From: Apiospora phragmitis | Taxonomy: Eukaryota > Ascomycota > Sordariomycetes > Amphisphaeriales > Apiosporaceae | NCBI GenBank assembly: GCA_038363925.1 | Contig: JAQQWL010000015.1 | Coordinates: 682,001 to 746,000 of the forward strand | DNA: 64,000 nucleotides | Direction: 5' to 3' | Shown here: piece by piece, positions 33,758 to 45,114 of the stretch | How positions within the stretch are numbered: the first letter of the stretch is position 1 | Layout of the letters: every line of letters begins with the position of its first letter | Translations under genes and position numbers: made by a program | Notes under the pieces: generated by a model | Seen by the model: the letters and a program-made list of their open reading frames with translations, nothing else | Told to the model about the DNA's origin: nothing | Databases searched by the model: none

Positions 33758-34702
33758 GCCCCCTTTGGCGCCCTGGAAGCGTGAGTGGATGCTAGTAGAC
33801 GATGCGAAAGGTGGTTTTATCTGGCGAAGGACGCCAGAGGACCCATTGCTGTGGATTTTAACTTGGTAGAAAAAGTTCTTTCTAGGATGAACCAAAGACA
33901 TGCGCGCTATGCCTGCTCAATCCCGTATTCGCCCCCGCCCCTTCTCGCTTCGACAAGGGGGAGGGGGGGGGGTCAGGTGCAACGGCGGACCGCAGTATTG
34001 TTTCTTTCCTGATTTATTTCCTGATTTTCTCCGATTCGACGCAACAACTGCCGGGATAATGCAGCAGTGTATGGTGATTGGTGACAATTCTTCAAGCGTG
34101 CGTGGTAATCTATACGCTTACGTGGGATTGCCAGGGAGACCTTACCTTGCATCGCGCAGCCTCGCCGAAACGTGATGTTGGGTGGCAGGACAAGCCCAAG
34201 GCTACCTCGACGCGGCAGCGTGAAGAAACCTCCAAAGCCAAAGGATTGTCACCATGTGCCGACTGGCGGCCGAACACTTAGGACCCAACAGAAGGATGTG
34301 CGCTCTTGTTTGATGAAAATGATGCGGACACAATATTATTTGTGCGACTAGCATTTGGCGGTCGTTGTGGGCATGTTTTCTGGAGTCTTCACAAAGGTAT
34401 TTGGCATTGGGGAGAGGGTTACATCGGCAAATATTGGGGTCTTTTGTCATATCATCATTCATCTGCTGCCTAGGCAGGTTTTGTATCAGTAGATACGGTC
34501 TGATATTTCCCTATCCTTCTCGGAAACTTTCCCAGGGCCAAGGAATCGTGTGACCTGTCGATGTCAGCCAGCTCCAGTGCAGCCACTATTACTAGTCCTG
34601 TATGTACATATTCTACCAAGTAGTCTTACAGCTCAATAAGCTCCTGTCACGCGCAATGACCCCGAGACTCATCCCCCTCCGTCAATCGCTTGTTTAGAGC
34701 TA
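33758..34702. other. Intergenic
   Basis: No recognisable gene. A run of nine G lies at about 33962-33970. Holds the 5' flank of the surface-protein gene and the 3' flank of the next. Confidence 0.5.
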
Positions 34703-35785
34703 CTATCTTCGTACTTCTCCCGTGCCGGTCGTGAACAGGCGGACGGGCTCGATGTCGGACAAGGAGGGCAAAAAGGCAACAACAGCCGGTGAATTGGGGT
34801 ATATCATATCGGCCCAATCCGGGTAGATAGGGTAGGCACGGCTCCCGTCCTTCTTCACGATGTAAGCCGTCTCCCAGTAATGAAGTGCCACGGCCATCTG
34901 CCGCTCCACCATCACTCGGTGGTGAGCCAGTGCACCACCTCGGATCTCCTTGAGTCCGCGCTCCGAAAAGTTGCTCAGGGTTTGGTGCCATGTTGCAAGG
35001 TCCTTGCGATCGCCCGAGAAGACTTCCTTTCCGTTATTCATTTTGTGCACAAGCCGACCTGGATACATTGGTCAGCACTTGAAGCTCTTCCGCGGTTCTC
35101 GAGGTCTCTCGCGGTTTATTTGGCTAACGTTCGCCACAGTCTGGGCCCACGCAGTGTTGTCGTCCCAGATCCTGACTCCAACTGAAAAGAGTATCTGCTT
35201 CAATTTTGGGAAAAGGCCTGGCCGCATCGCCATCTTGAGAAAGTCACCAGTTCCCCACGCGATGAGCAGAGTCTCGGTATGCTCAGTTACTGGAATGAGA
35301 GTCCGGAGCAGGTCGTTGAGCCAGCTACCCGTATTGTAATAGCTTTCCCACTGCACCACCGCGCCCTCCTTCTGGCTGCCGTCTACTCCCTTGTTTTCCG
35401 GGACTATGGTTTGTATCTGTCTCATCTGGGACATGCTGACCAAGACGTCCATGTAGAATACGTCGATGGAGGGACAGAACCAGGTGACCTGCGGCTTCGT
35501 GATAGGCTCGGGTTTGTGGCCAGCTGCGTACCAACTCTCCGGAACGATTGGTGTAAACGGAATGCGGGTGTATTTTTTGGAGCAGAAGTACCATGTCTCA
35601 CGACAAACTAGGGCAAGGTTTGGGGCAGCTATGGTCTCTATGAAAAATTGGGCATGGGGGAAGTCATCGCGGAGTCGTAAAATGCGTTTCAGCAAAGCGA
35701 ATTCGTATATCATAATTCGGATTTCAGAAGGAAGCTTCCCTAGTAAGCCAAGGTCGGCTGATTTCGTGGTACTGGATGTCGCCAT
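34703..35785 (-). CDS. 2EXR/F-box-like fungal protein of unknown function
   Basis: Exon 1 from ATG 35785 (MATSSTTKSADLGLLGKLPS) carries the motif LPSEIRIMIYEFALLKRILR, which is the N-terminal 2EXR/F-box-like signature of a large Pezizomycotina family. A downstream ATG-proximal extension upstream of 35785 is possible (in-frame ATG at 35833). The frame runs to a stop at 35072. A second open segment, 35068-34703, in another frame (GKEVFSGDRKDLATWHQTLS ... LFTTGTGEVRR) continues the protein. A GTTAGC donor near 35127 and a CCAG acceptor near 35057 would fit an intron, but the phases do not match exactly, so either the junction or one base is wrong. Function unknown. Confidence 0.6.
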
Positions 35786-36550
35786 GGCAATCAGGTGTTG
35801 CGTTGCGTGATGTATCTGGGCTGTTCGTTGCACTTCCTACTTTTGTGATTTCTGCTTCCCTTGCGTCAGTGACTGATTACGAGATGCCCTTTTCAAAGAA
35901 ATGATGTCTTCCCAATGTATTATTGAGGGAAAGTGAAATCTGAAGGTAATAATGTGAAACAAGCGTACCTGCTGTTTCGGATCCCCGATGTGAATATGAA
36001 GTAAGTCAACCTTGTTGATGATGACGAGGAATCTTCTGTTGATTTGATGGTACCGGAAGGAAGGTGGTGATGTTACGCGAAAATCGTAAGGTTTCTGCCG
36101 TATGTCCTTGAGAGACTTTGGTTAGAGGAACAGGCCGAGTAGCAGAAGGGCTTTTAACCTGGCTAGTAATAGCAAACCTCAGTAAGCGTGAGGAAATAGT
36201 GGAAGTGAAGTCAAGATTTTGGTCGAGGCAGTGAAATATCTAGATCCCACACAGTTGTGTGCGACTGATTAAATACGTAATGTCTTGTGCGCATGCGGCT
36301 TGCAAACATTGAATGTAATGCCGAACATGGGAAGAAGTTTATGTTGCTTTCGAGATATTGAATTTCGACAGGGCGAGGAAGCTGGTCGATGAGTTCAAAT
36401 GGCACGGTCAGGGACGTTGTTAATGCCGCGGTCTGCGTATATAAATTAATTTAGAAGAAAGCTTCAAAAGAATACAGAACGCTATTTTTTTATATAATTT
36501 TATCCCCTTATTTTCTTATTTAAGTTTTTCTTTAGGTTATATATTATATA
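35786..36550. other. Intergenic, flank of the transposon
   Basis: No gene seen; base composition turns AT-rich from about 36430 towards the element starting at 36551. Confidence 0.5.
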
Positions 36551-36599
36551 ATATACCTTATAAGCGAGCTATATATATAAGCGAGCTGCGTACTTTTAA

Positions 36600-36685
36600 T
36601 TAACTTTTTTATAATTAATTTTATATTAACTTTTTTATAATTAATTTTATATTAACTTTTTTATAATTAATTTTATATTAACTTT
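36600..36685. repeat. 26-bp tandem repeat inside copy A
   Basis: About 3.3 copies of a unit beginning TTAACTTTTTTATAATTAAT near the left TIR; not seen at the same place in copy B, so it expanded in this copy. Confidence 0.7.
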
Positions 36686-37648
36686 TTTTTAATAACTATA
36701 AAATTAAAAAACAAAGAAAAAAAGTTTAATTTAATACTTTAAGCGCTTTAAAATAACTCGAAATTAAGTATATAAAAAGCTATAATAATATATTATATTT
36801 TAAAGTCGACGTTATATAATTAACGACGCGGAATTTAACCACGATTTAAAATCTCTATAAATTTTTAAAAGCTTTTTAATTTTAAAAAGAAATTAATTAT
36901 TTAATATATTATTAATTTAAATACGCGATCGTTTTTTCCCCGGCTAAATAATATAAAAGATATAGCGAATCGATTATTTAGTTTACGCCACGTGAGACGC
37001 GTCGGCATTAATTAAGCCTTTAACTTTATACGATAATAACTAGACCTCCGGACGCGTTTTAACTAAAGAATCAATTATTAAAAAATCCTTTATAAAGATC
37101 TTAACGCGTATCGCGCGTAGTTTATTTTCGTATAAAATATAATTAATAAATATAAGATATAAAAAGAGGATATATATAACTTTAATAAAACTAGGTTTCT
37201 CATAAGTTAAATCTCGTTTAAAATAATCGTAACCACCTTTAATCGATACGAAAAGCTTAAGGTAATATAATAAAGAAACTAATAATAAGTTATAATTATT
37301 TAAGGCGTTAAATTAAACGATTACGTCATCTTTTTATATATTATCTTTATTAAAAAAACGCACCTCTTTTTTTAATATAAAAACAGCTTATTATTAAAAT
37401 ACTAAGTAATTATAGTTATTAAAAATAACTAAATTACGAATAAAAAAAGCGAGGACTAAATTTAATACTTTAATTAATATATTAAGTTTTATATAAAAAG
37501 TCGTTATCGCCTCTTAATTTTAAACGATTACGAAAGCTATTACTTAATAACTTTCGAGCTTTATTATAAAAAAAACTCGATTATTATACTCTATATACTT
37601 TTTTATTTATTATATAAGCTCTAGCCTTTTAATATTAACTGTTTTTAT

Positions 37649-38544
37649 TAGAACAGCAGGAACTGAGGTTTTCCATATTACTCCAAAAGGGTGTTACAAC
37701 CCGACCTAACCATGCGGCCAAGACACCACTCGCCGGAACGGAACTACCATGCCCCGACCAGGCTACGACGTTACAGCCACCGACCGCACTGCCAGCCACA
37801 CTAACATAAACTCTCCCATGCTACAGAAGCGCGCAAACACAACTACGAGGGTACCCCAGACAGCGAAAGGATGGACCCGACCCGGGAAAGCAGCCAGGAA
37901 GGAGCCGCGGGACGAGGGGCGACTAGACCACCGCTCTGGCAAGTGAGCTAGGAGCGACGGGATCACGACGCCCCCGAGTGAGCCACTAGAATGGATCACC
38001 GTGATCCGAGGGATGGATCACCGTGAGCCAACAACGGGATCACCGTGAGCCAGCGGACGATCCAACGGATCAGTGAGGGAGGAGATTGGATATATAACGA
38101 CGGACGTTCCCTATGTATTTCATATAGACACTCTCTCTACCTCAGTGATCAATCTAAGCATCAATCTTAACCCATTGGTGAGGCAAACAGCCTTAACGAA
38201 ACTATTATGAATACCCCCAAGCCTACGCACCTCAGTTACCTTCGTTCCTACAAGCTATTGCCCATTATATCGATAGAAGCGACCTCTATCGCACGTTCGG
38301 ATACTCTCTCGTATTGCCAACATAAACCCCAGTACGTCTTACTAGGTTTCTTTTGGAACCCAGATAGCGTTCGTTACAAAGGGGTGCCACGTGCCTACGC
38401 GCACGAACCCCTTTCCTGTTTCATCAAGAGGGGCATACGATACCCCTCGCAGCTCGTACTGAAGATAGACATGAATAACAGAATAAGAACGATTGAACCC
38501 CGATTAAAACCGGAACCACCGTACGTACGAGAGCCCATTCAACA
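37649..38544. mobile_element. 896-bp unmutated insertion in copy A, flanked by an 8-bp target duplication
   Basis: GTTTTTAT occurs on both sides (37641-37648 and 38545-38552). Removing the insertion and one GTTTTTAT restores AACTGTTTTTATATATT, which matches AACTGTTTTCGTATATT in copy B. The insert has normal GC and plenty of CpA, so it arrived after RIP of the host element or escaped RIP. Inside: TGTTACAACCCGACC (37692, LTR-like start), a palindrome GGATCACCGTGATCC (37993-38007) followed by further GGATCACCGTGAGCCA-like words, a TATATAA motif near 38091, and ACCCATTGGTGAGGC (38171) resembling an LTR end plus primer-binding site. A frame beginning at ATG 38207 (MNTPKPTHLSYLRSYKLL...) covers its right part; its product is not recognised. 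No clear terminal inverted repeats. Solo-LTR-like or truncated element are the options. Confidence 0.65.
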
Positions 38545-39564
38545 GTTTTTATATATTAAAAAAAGCGTACGAGAAAGAAATTAAAGGTTTTATATAGGCG
38601 TATATTACTCACATCTCTAAGGAAGACTTCTTATTAGCGTTTTTAAAAGCGTTTTAAGCGACTTTTATCGTTTCGAATATATAAAGAGGCTTTTAAAAAA
38701 CAAGACTCGTTTCGTATAATCTAGAGTATATTATTTTATAATTAAATATAAAGCTATGTATTTTAACACTTTTAAGGTCGTTTTTTAACTTATTTATTCT
38801 TTAAGAATTAAAAACTTTACATAATTTAATTAAGGCTTAATTTTAAACTAAATACGTTTAAGACCGTATCGTATAATATTTATATAACTTTTTAACGTTT
38901 ATTTTAACTAGTTTTAATTAAATTATAAAAGCTATAACGTAAGTTATATATCGAGTTACTCTTTTAAAAAATAAAAGAAATGTTTAGCCGGCGCCGCCGT
39001 ACGAAAAAAACGGCTATAAAATAAAGGATCACTTCGTATATAAGCTAGAGAAGACTTATAGTTTTAAAAGGACGTTAATAGACAGTTATAAAACGAATCG
39101 CGTCGGAGGAGTAGTTATACGAGAACGTTTAAAACACGCCTATAACGCTATGAAATCTATAGAGAGCCCGGGTATAATACGCGCACTTATTAAAATAATA
39201 TAAAAACCTTTAAAAATAATAATTATTAATATATTTAATTAATTCTAAGCGTTATAATCGAATTAATTTATAACTTATAAGGCTTAATAATAAAAAGTGC
39301 GCAGCTCGCTTATATACGCAGCTCGCTTATAAGGTACGTTATATAAACACAGTTGATAGTTCGAAACTAAACGCACTAATGGAATGATATCACATAAAAA
39401 GGGTCCAGTGGGAGACGTGGGTGAAATGCATAATACACATCCCCTTTACCCAACACAAGTAATAAGCAGGCCTGCCGATAACCCCTAGGCCTCTCGCTCG
39501 CTGGGTGACGCCGAGGACTTATTGAAAGGCCTTGCTGTAACCCACGACTTAAGCAGCCGACAGT

Positions 39565-40747
39565 CTAGGCCACCGCATTGACGGCCGTCTGCAGCACGAA
39601 CAAGTCCCAGACGCCGTTGACGTCGGCGACCTTGAGGCTCCACTCGTTCTCGTCGGCCTCGAACTCGAACTCGCCGAGGCCCGTGGTGACCCACCGGTTG
39701 GTGGTGGCATCGAGCTTGCCGGTTACCGCCTTGGCCGGGTCGATGGCCGCCTTGATGCCCTCGGTGAACTTATAGTCGAGCTTGCTGGTGTCGCCCGGGG
39801 CCGGCGGGTTGGCCGTCCGGACCGAGAAGGTGAGCGGGTCCACGTACATGAGGCCCGCCGGGGGCGCCAGCGCCGCCATGATGGGCGCGACGACGACCTG
39901 GTTCGCGGCGGTGCCGTTGAGCTCGACTTCGAGATTGCCGGCAGCCTGTCATGGGAAGATCGAGCGTTAGCAATCCTGTGTCATATAAATACATGTAGAT
40001 GACGGGGGAAAGAAAGCTGTTGCGCCACGGTGTCCCACCTCATACAAGCAATGATGAGGGGACGGGTTGTCCAAACCACCATAACGCTACACATGAACAA
40101 TACGTATACAGAAAACTGCAACTAGTGGAAGAACCCAGGTAAAGAGCAGCAGACTCACGTTCGCTGGAAAGTTAAGGTTGGTGAAAGCATTGGCGTTGAC
40201 CACATTGGCCGAGCCAAAGAAGGCGGCAACTTCGATCTGCCCGGCCTTGTCGTCCTTCTTCTTGTCACCACCGGCAGCACCTCCCGCGGTTCCACCGGTT
40301 GCGGGTGGAGGCGTAGTACCATCGGGGATGACGACAGCTCAATCGCCGGTTAGGTCCTTGACGTTCTTGAAGGCCACCTCGCTCTCGTCGGCCTCGAACT
40401 CGAGCTCGCCGAGCTTCGTGTCGACGATGAAGGCGTTGGTGGTGGCGTCCAGTTTGGCCACTTGCGACTTGCTGATGTCAACGCCCTTGAGACCGGCGCC
40501 TGGGCTGGGGTGTTAGCCTGTCGGAGTAGCATACGAAGAGGGGCTTGGGAGACTTACTGGCTGGGTCGAAGATATAGTCGATGCCTCCAAAAGTCAACTT
40601 GTCCCCGCCCTCAGCCATGCTGACCTTGAAAGAGCTGGGCTCGAGAAGCTTGAAGCCTTTCGGGGGCGTGCCGGGCTTCTTGTTCTCCGTCACGGTGAGG
40701 GTCCGAGCGGTATCGGCCGAGACCTCCATTTCGAACTTGCCGACGGT
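39565..40747 (-). CDS. Protein with two tandem homologous domains (5' end not found)
   Basis: Minus strand. Segment 1 (from an acceptor at 40748) reads TVGKFEMEVSADTARTLTV ... KLTFGGIDYIFDPA, then after an intron at about 40554-40502 KLDATTNAFIVDTKLGELEF and EADESEVAFKNVKDLTGD. Segment 2, after a second intron ending at about 39949, reads AAGNLEVELNGTAANQVVV ... KLDYKFTEGIKAAIDPAK, then KLDATTNRWVTTGLGEFEF and EADENEWSLKVADVNGVW, stop at 39565. The two halves align domain by domain (about 100 aa each), a recent internal duplication. The linker is Gly/Pro/Ala-rich (PPPATGGTAGGAAGGDKKKD). After LTGD an in-frame TGA (about 40340) stands where the second copy has a Trp. No signal peptide exon was found upstream. 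Family and function unknown to me. Confidence 0.55.
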
Positions 40748-41306
40748 CTGAACACATTGTTACTTATTTTCCTTCCGTTAAGTACTTAGCCATACAGTCC
40801 TGTCCATTGCTAATCCCGTGTCGAGAAAGGCGTTTATTATTGGTAACTATAATAAGATTGGGCACGTGTTCCAATTCCTTATTATCCCTCTGCCTTCCTA
40901 CATGCTAGCAGCTTGAGGTGCCCGCCCCGGATGGAGCATCTGGAGCAGAAAAACTCATCCGCTGTACTCCCGGATGAGGCTCAGGTCGGGTCAGGGGGCG
41001 GGCCTTGGATCAGTATCAAGTCTGTTCATTTTTCTATCATGACGAATCCTTACAGTGTCTGCAATTCCTAGTTCTTCCTTTCCAACCCATGGCTGGGCCA
41101 ATCAAGGCCGTGGCGCTTTAGCTGTGTACCACTAAGCGCCAGCAGAGTAGTCGTCCCTTCAACTGTTCCCCTCACTGTATGACCTGGGAAACTCTCTGAA
41201 CATTAGCGATGAAACAGTGCCGTGGGATCAAACCAGGGACACGAGGTTACCGGGACGGAGCCCAACCCCCAGTGTAGGCATCCTTTCCTATCATCGCTGA
41301 TGCTCA
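40748..41306. other. Intergenic or unfound 5' exon of the two-domain gene
   Basis: The minus strand should contain the start of the two-domain gene, but I could not identify a convincing first exon. Otherwise nothing seen. Confidence 0.4.
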
Positions 41307-42002
41307 TTAGACCCCGAGCTTTTTACGGATAGCCTCGAACTTTTTAACCGCTCGATCTTCGTAGAGATTCACAATTTTTTGTGCAACCTCAGGGTCGTCC
41401 AGCTAGCTAGGGAGCTCCGGGGAGTCTTTGGGACCCGGCTGAGGATGATAAAGGTCCTTGGCTGCGCTTCGCCATGTTTCGAGATCGTCCAATAATTCAT
41501 CGAAGAGGTACAGGACTTCTCGGGAGTTCTGGCGCTTCTCTTCCTCATATTGCTTCTCGAGAGACCGGTTCTTTTCGTGCATAACCCCGTTCGCTTCCTT
41601 CAGACGGTCCTTTTCGCTCCGTTCCTCCACCAGATTCTGCTTCATGGTGTGTACGAGCTCTCCATACCGCCTTATGTCATCGTCGAGATGTTTCCTTTTG
41701 CTCTGTTCTTCCCCCAACTTGTTTTCCAACCCCTTCAGCATGCTTCCGAACACTCGGACAATTTCTTCCTTCCTGTGCGTAAGATCGGCCACCGTGTCGC
41801 TCAACTGTTGCGTGAGATCGACCACCGTGTCGCTCAGCTGTCGGACCTTCTCCTGGGCTTCCGCCAGTTCGACTTGAGGAGCTCGGATTCTCAGTTGGTC
41901 GCCAATTGACCGAGCCGAGGCATTTTCCGATGGTTGTCGTTTCATGTGCTTGGCCGGTGTCGCGGCCGTGGGACTGTCGCTTGCTTGGCGCTTGGGTGCC
42001 AT
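41307..42002 (-). pseudogene. Coiled-coil protein, paralogue 1, with an in-frame TAG
   Basis: ATG at 42002 (MAPKRQASDSPTAATPAKHM) aligns with the start of paralogue 2. The body is a long coiled coil (AEAQEKVRQLSDTVVDLTQQ with a repeated LSDTVxDLT word, EENKLGEEQSKRKHLDDD, EKNRSLEKQYEEEKRQNSRE). The frame meets TAG at 41403-41405 after SPELPS, but continues in the same frame with LDDPEVAQKIVNLYEDRAVK to TAA at 41307. That tail matches LLDRDIAQKIVDHYEQRVTR of paralogue 2, where Tyr stands at the stop position. One base change (TAC/TAT to TAG) thus removes 31 residues. Function unknown; the basic N-terminus with PKRK suggests a nuclear location. Confidence 0.65.
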
Positions 42003-42810
42003 TGTGACGAGGTTCGACTGCACTAGTCGGTTGATATGTCGATGTATTTGACAGGTGTTGGAGAAAAATACGGATATATGTCAGGTGGCAACCTGCTCGC
42101 TCTGGGACTTGTTCGTTTCCACTAGGTGGCTAAAATGGTACTGGATAGAAGTTGAAAAAAGAACAATACCAACAGCTTGAGAACTTGAGTCGTTGCTAAG
42201 AAGCCTTCGGAAATGGGAGCGCTAGTAAACTGCTTTTGTACGCTGATTTTTCCATTCTAAGTTTTCATTCTTAGAAGCAAGTAGGCGTTTGAGTTTCGAA
42301 AACCTTCGGGTATGAGGTTTGCGCACCCTGGATGCTATGAGTCTTTCGTTGCTGCTGGGTGGATCGCTTGGCATCAAACCCAAGTTGGCAAAGACACCGC
42401 TTTACTTGGATTGGATCAGTAAGTAGGCATTGTGAGATTTCACTAGACAAGTGAATTATCTTGATAATTCTCGAATTTACCCATGTTATTATTATTACAT
42501 TGCCTTGATTACTGGATTCCGGGACGTTCCATGCCAATGTTCCCAATGAACACACATTCAACACACATTCATCGCTCCCTAGGCTTCCAACAACACGCCT
42601 GAACTCAAGCAAAGAGATGATACTCGCAGTCCTGTCTCATCCGGGCAATTTCTCGATTGTGGTAGAATCGCGATACCACCAGTGATGTTTTGATGTAGTC
42701 GAAACAGGAACCATACGTGTCTAGCTCCTACAAAGACTCGGATCACCCTGGGCGAGGTTGCGAGGATATACGCCTGGGTATCCGAGTCAAAATAGCCATG
42801 ACGACCAGAC
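42003..42810. other. Intergenic between the two paralogues
   Basis: Short frames only; upstream region of paralogue 1. Confidence 0.5.
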
Positions 42811-43521
42811 CTAATCACGTGTCTCCGGTTCAACATGTGCCAGATAGTTGCATATATCCTCGACTGATCGGGTTACCCGTTGCTCATAGTGGTCGACAAT
42901 CTTCTGTGCGATATCGCGGTCTAGAAGGTAGCTGGGCAAGGTCTCGGAAGAGTTGGCTCTTCCAACATCGACTGCAGTGTTGCTGACAACTACACCTGAA
43001 ACTGCCGAATGAAGATTCTTGGTTGCGTCTTTGCATGCTTCGATTTCCTTAGCCAAGGAAAGAGCCATCTCTCGGGCTTTGTCCATGCGCTCGGTCTTCT
43101 GTTCGTTCTCGCGTCGTACTTTGGCCACATCATGGCGCACAAGACTCTCCCTTCTGATCGACGACTTGATCTCCGCCATACAGCCGTCCCGTAACAGTTT
43201 TTTCTTGCTCAATTCGCGCTGTAGGCCAGTGTTTTGCTCTTGCAGTTCCTGCACCTCCCTGGTCGCTTCTGTTTGTCTGTTCTGAAGTTTGGTGATTTCA
43301 TCGTGCAATTGGTTCATAATATCATCCCCATATATAATCTCAAGGTCACGCCGATGGAGAAGGAACTCGATGCGTCTGAAGGCGCCATCATAATCGCTTC
43401 TATCAAAATCGCGTCTCACAATAGCGAGTGCCTCTTCGATGCTAGGCAGATCACCAAACTTGGTACTCGGAGCATGAGTGGAGGGTACAGGGCTACCGCT
43501 GGCTTTGCGCTTGGGAGGCAT
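42811..43521 (-). CDS. Coiled-coil protein, paralogue 2
   Basis: 236 aa, single exon, MPPKRKASGSPVPSTHAPST at the N-terminus (possible nuclear localisation PPKRK), then a helical region and a long coiled coil (LHDEITKLQNRQTEATREVQ, ELQEQNTGLQRELSKKKLLR, KVRRENEQKTERMDKAREMA). The C-terminal LPSYLLDRDIAQKIVDHYEQ is shared with paralogue 1 about 0.8 kb away on the same strand. The arrangement indicates a tandem duplication followed by strong divergence of the middle. No catalytic motif. Family not recognised. Confidence 0.7.
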   Translation of the reverse strand: MPPKRKASGSPVPSTHAPSTKFGDLPSIEEALAIVRRDFDRSDYDGAFRRIEFLLHRRDLEIIYGDDIMNQLHDEITKLQNRQTEATREVQELQEQNTGLQRELSKKKLLRDGCMAEIKSSIRRESLVRHDVAKVRRENEQKTERMDKAREMALSLAKEIEACKDATKNLHSAVSGVVVSNTAVDVGRANSSETLPSYLLDRDIAQKIVDHYEQRVTRSVEDICNYLAHVEPETRD

Positions 43522-44752
43522 GTTGTTGGGACTAAGAGTTCACAGGGGATTAGTGCCTTGATAAGCATATCTGATTTTGGGAATGGTCGTTACCAAGTTT
43601 GATGGCCTAACTACCAGCGCCTGTCAATTGACATCCAGGAAGGCAACCAAATCAGAAATGGGCAGGTTGATGTGCGTGAATGACCCTGTGTTGGTGCTGG
43701 GATGGTGTGAACTAAATGCTTCAGCCGTGATAGCTACCAAGAAACAAAGGGGACAGGTAAGTTGCAAGAAAGTAGTCCAGTTGCTGGTTTGGTGAGATGC
43801 GGAAAAATTGGATCGTGTCTGATATCGGGTTGTAAAAGGTCACAGTTCTGAATTGATTATCCAGTTTGTAGTACTGACCCCAAGTGCCATGAAGCTACTC
43901 AAGAGCACTGAAAGTCGGGGCTGGCCTTTGTTTTGGGCAAAGGTAGACGCACCATATACGCGATTAATGTTGAAGTCACTTTTGTTTACTACATGTATTC
44001 TTGTCACCATCATTCCTTCAAACATTACTCACTTTCCACATATGTAACCGCATCGAATCATGCCGTGGGCACTGAAACCTTATGGGGTTCCTGGGAACCA
44101 CACTGGACAAGGAATCGAACGAGGGAATGTACAATAACTCGTGCAGTAATACTTTCCGTAACCATTACCTGTTACCTTCCAACTCATGGCAAGAAAAAAC
44201 CCAGCCCGCCGATAAACCTTCCTCTCTGGCGACCCCTATTCTTTTTTTGCATATACTGCCCGCGTACCAAGCACACCTCCATGCGCCAGTCTTAACTTAC
44301 AAAGTACGTAAACATATCAAACTATGAATAAATGATTGCCTCTTGTCCTTTAGACTTCCCGCTTTCCACGAGCGGGTACGCGAAAGCCGCGGCATGAGCA
44401 GAAGGTGCGGCAAAGGGGGTGTTCAAGATGAAGGCAATTGCGCACTAAAGCAGGATAGGGGTGTTGAGCATCACGGAAAGCACGAAGAGTGGATGGATCT
44501 CATAGTATGTTAGATTTCTCAGATTATAAGGTAAAAGATGCAATGAAATTACTAAATAGCGCATGTGACAATCATGTTCGCAGTGCTATAGGGGTTTGAG
44601 CGCTTCCCAACTCTGTGAGTACGCTGATGGATCTTTGATGATGACCATAACTCCGAGCAATGCAAGACAATTAACCCCCAACTCATCAATCAATCTCCTC
44701 CTAATAGGTCGTTTTCCTTTACTTTCTTCTTCAATCCGTCTTTTTGACTTCT
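43522..44752. other. Intergenic
   Basis: No supported gene over 1.2 kb. Confidence 0.5.
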
Positions 44753-45114
44753 TTATTTGGTCCAGCCAAGGATGTTGAGGAGGTTGTTTCGCGGGTCGCC
44801 GTTCACCTCGACCTCGAGTGCCTTCCTTCGGGCGGCCATGACTTCGGGCGTGTTCTGTTGGTCGAACATCTTGTCGAAGGTGTTGGTCTCGCGGCCCAGT
44901 TCACTGCGGACGTAGGAGATGACGGCATAGGTGGCACCGACAACAGCCAGAGCGGGAAATACCCTGATGATGGGTTGCATATTAGCACAGTTGTTACATT
45001 TCATCAAGGATTAGAGAAATCGTACCTTGTGGTGAGGACGGGGCTGCTAGTTGCCGCGATTCTCGCAACAGCTGGCATCTGAGGGCGCATGTTTTGTGGG
45101 TGAGTGATAGCCAT
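44753..45114 (-). CDS. Small single-pass membrane protein, probably mitochondrial
   Basis: Exon 1 45114-45026 and exon 2 44963-44753 (intron GTACGA...CATCAG), 99 aa. The N-terminus MAITHPQNMRPQMPAVARIA is basic without acids, as in mitochondrial targeting sequences. One hydrophobic helix VFPALAVVGATYAVISYV is followed by a soluble tail (RSELGRETNTFDKMFDQQNT ... NGDPRNNLLNILGWTK). Size and topology are like supernumerary subunits or assembly factors of respiratory complexes, but I cannot name the family. Reading through the intron would replace the presequence by a Cys-containing segment and a stop, so splicing is required. Confidence 0.75.

Larger units (their letters stand above)
36551..39339 (+). 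mobile_element. Pogo/Fot1-type DNA transposon, copy A (RIP-decayed, carries an insertion)
   Basis: TA target duplication (36549-36550, 39340-39341). Inverted ends begin ATATACCTTATAAGCGAGC on the left and, in reverse complement, ACGTACCTTATAAGCGAGC on the right; the differences are C-to-T and G-to-A. The TIR contains a repeated TATAAGCGAGCT word. Without the 896-bp insertion and its duplicated target the element is 1885 bp, matching copies B and C. Collinear with copy B, whose plus strand shows the pogo-type transposase C-terminus. CpA/TpG are almost absent and stops are frequent, so it is dead. Confidence 0.8.

Noticed and set aside
37993..38055. Short repeats GGATCACCGTGA as a possible CRISPR-like array
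   Set aside because: Only three to four irregular units with variable, very short spacing, in a eukaryotic mobile insert.
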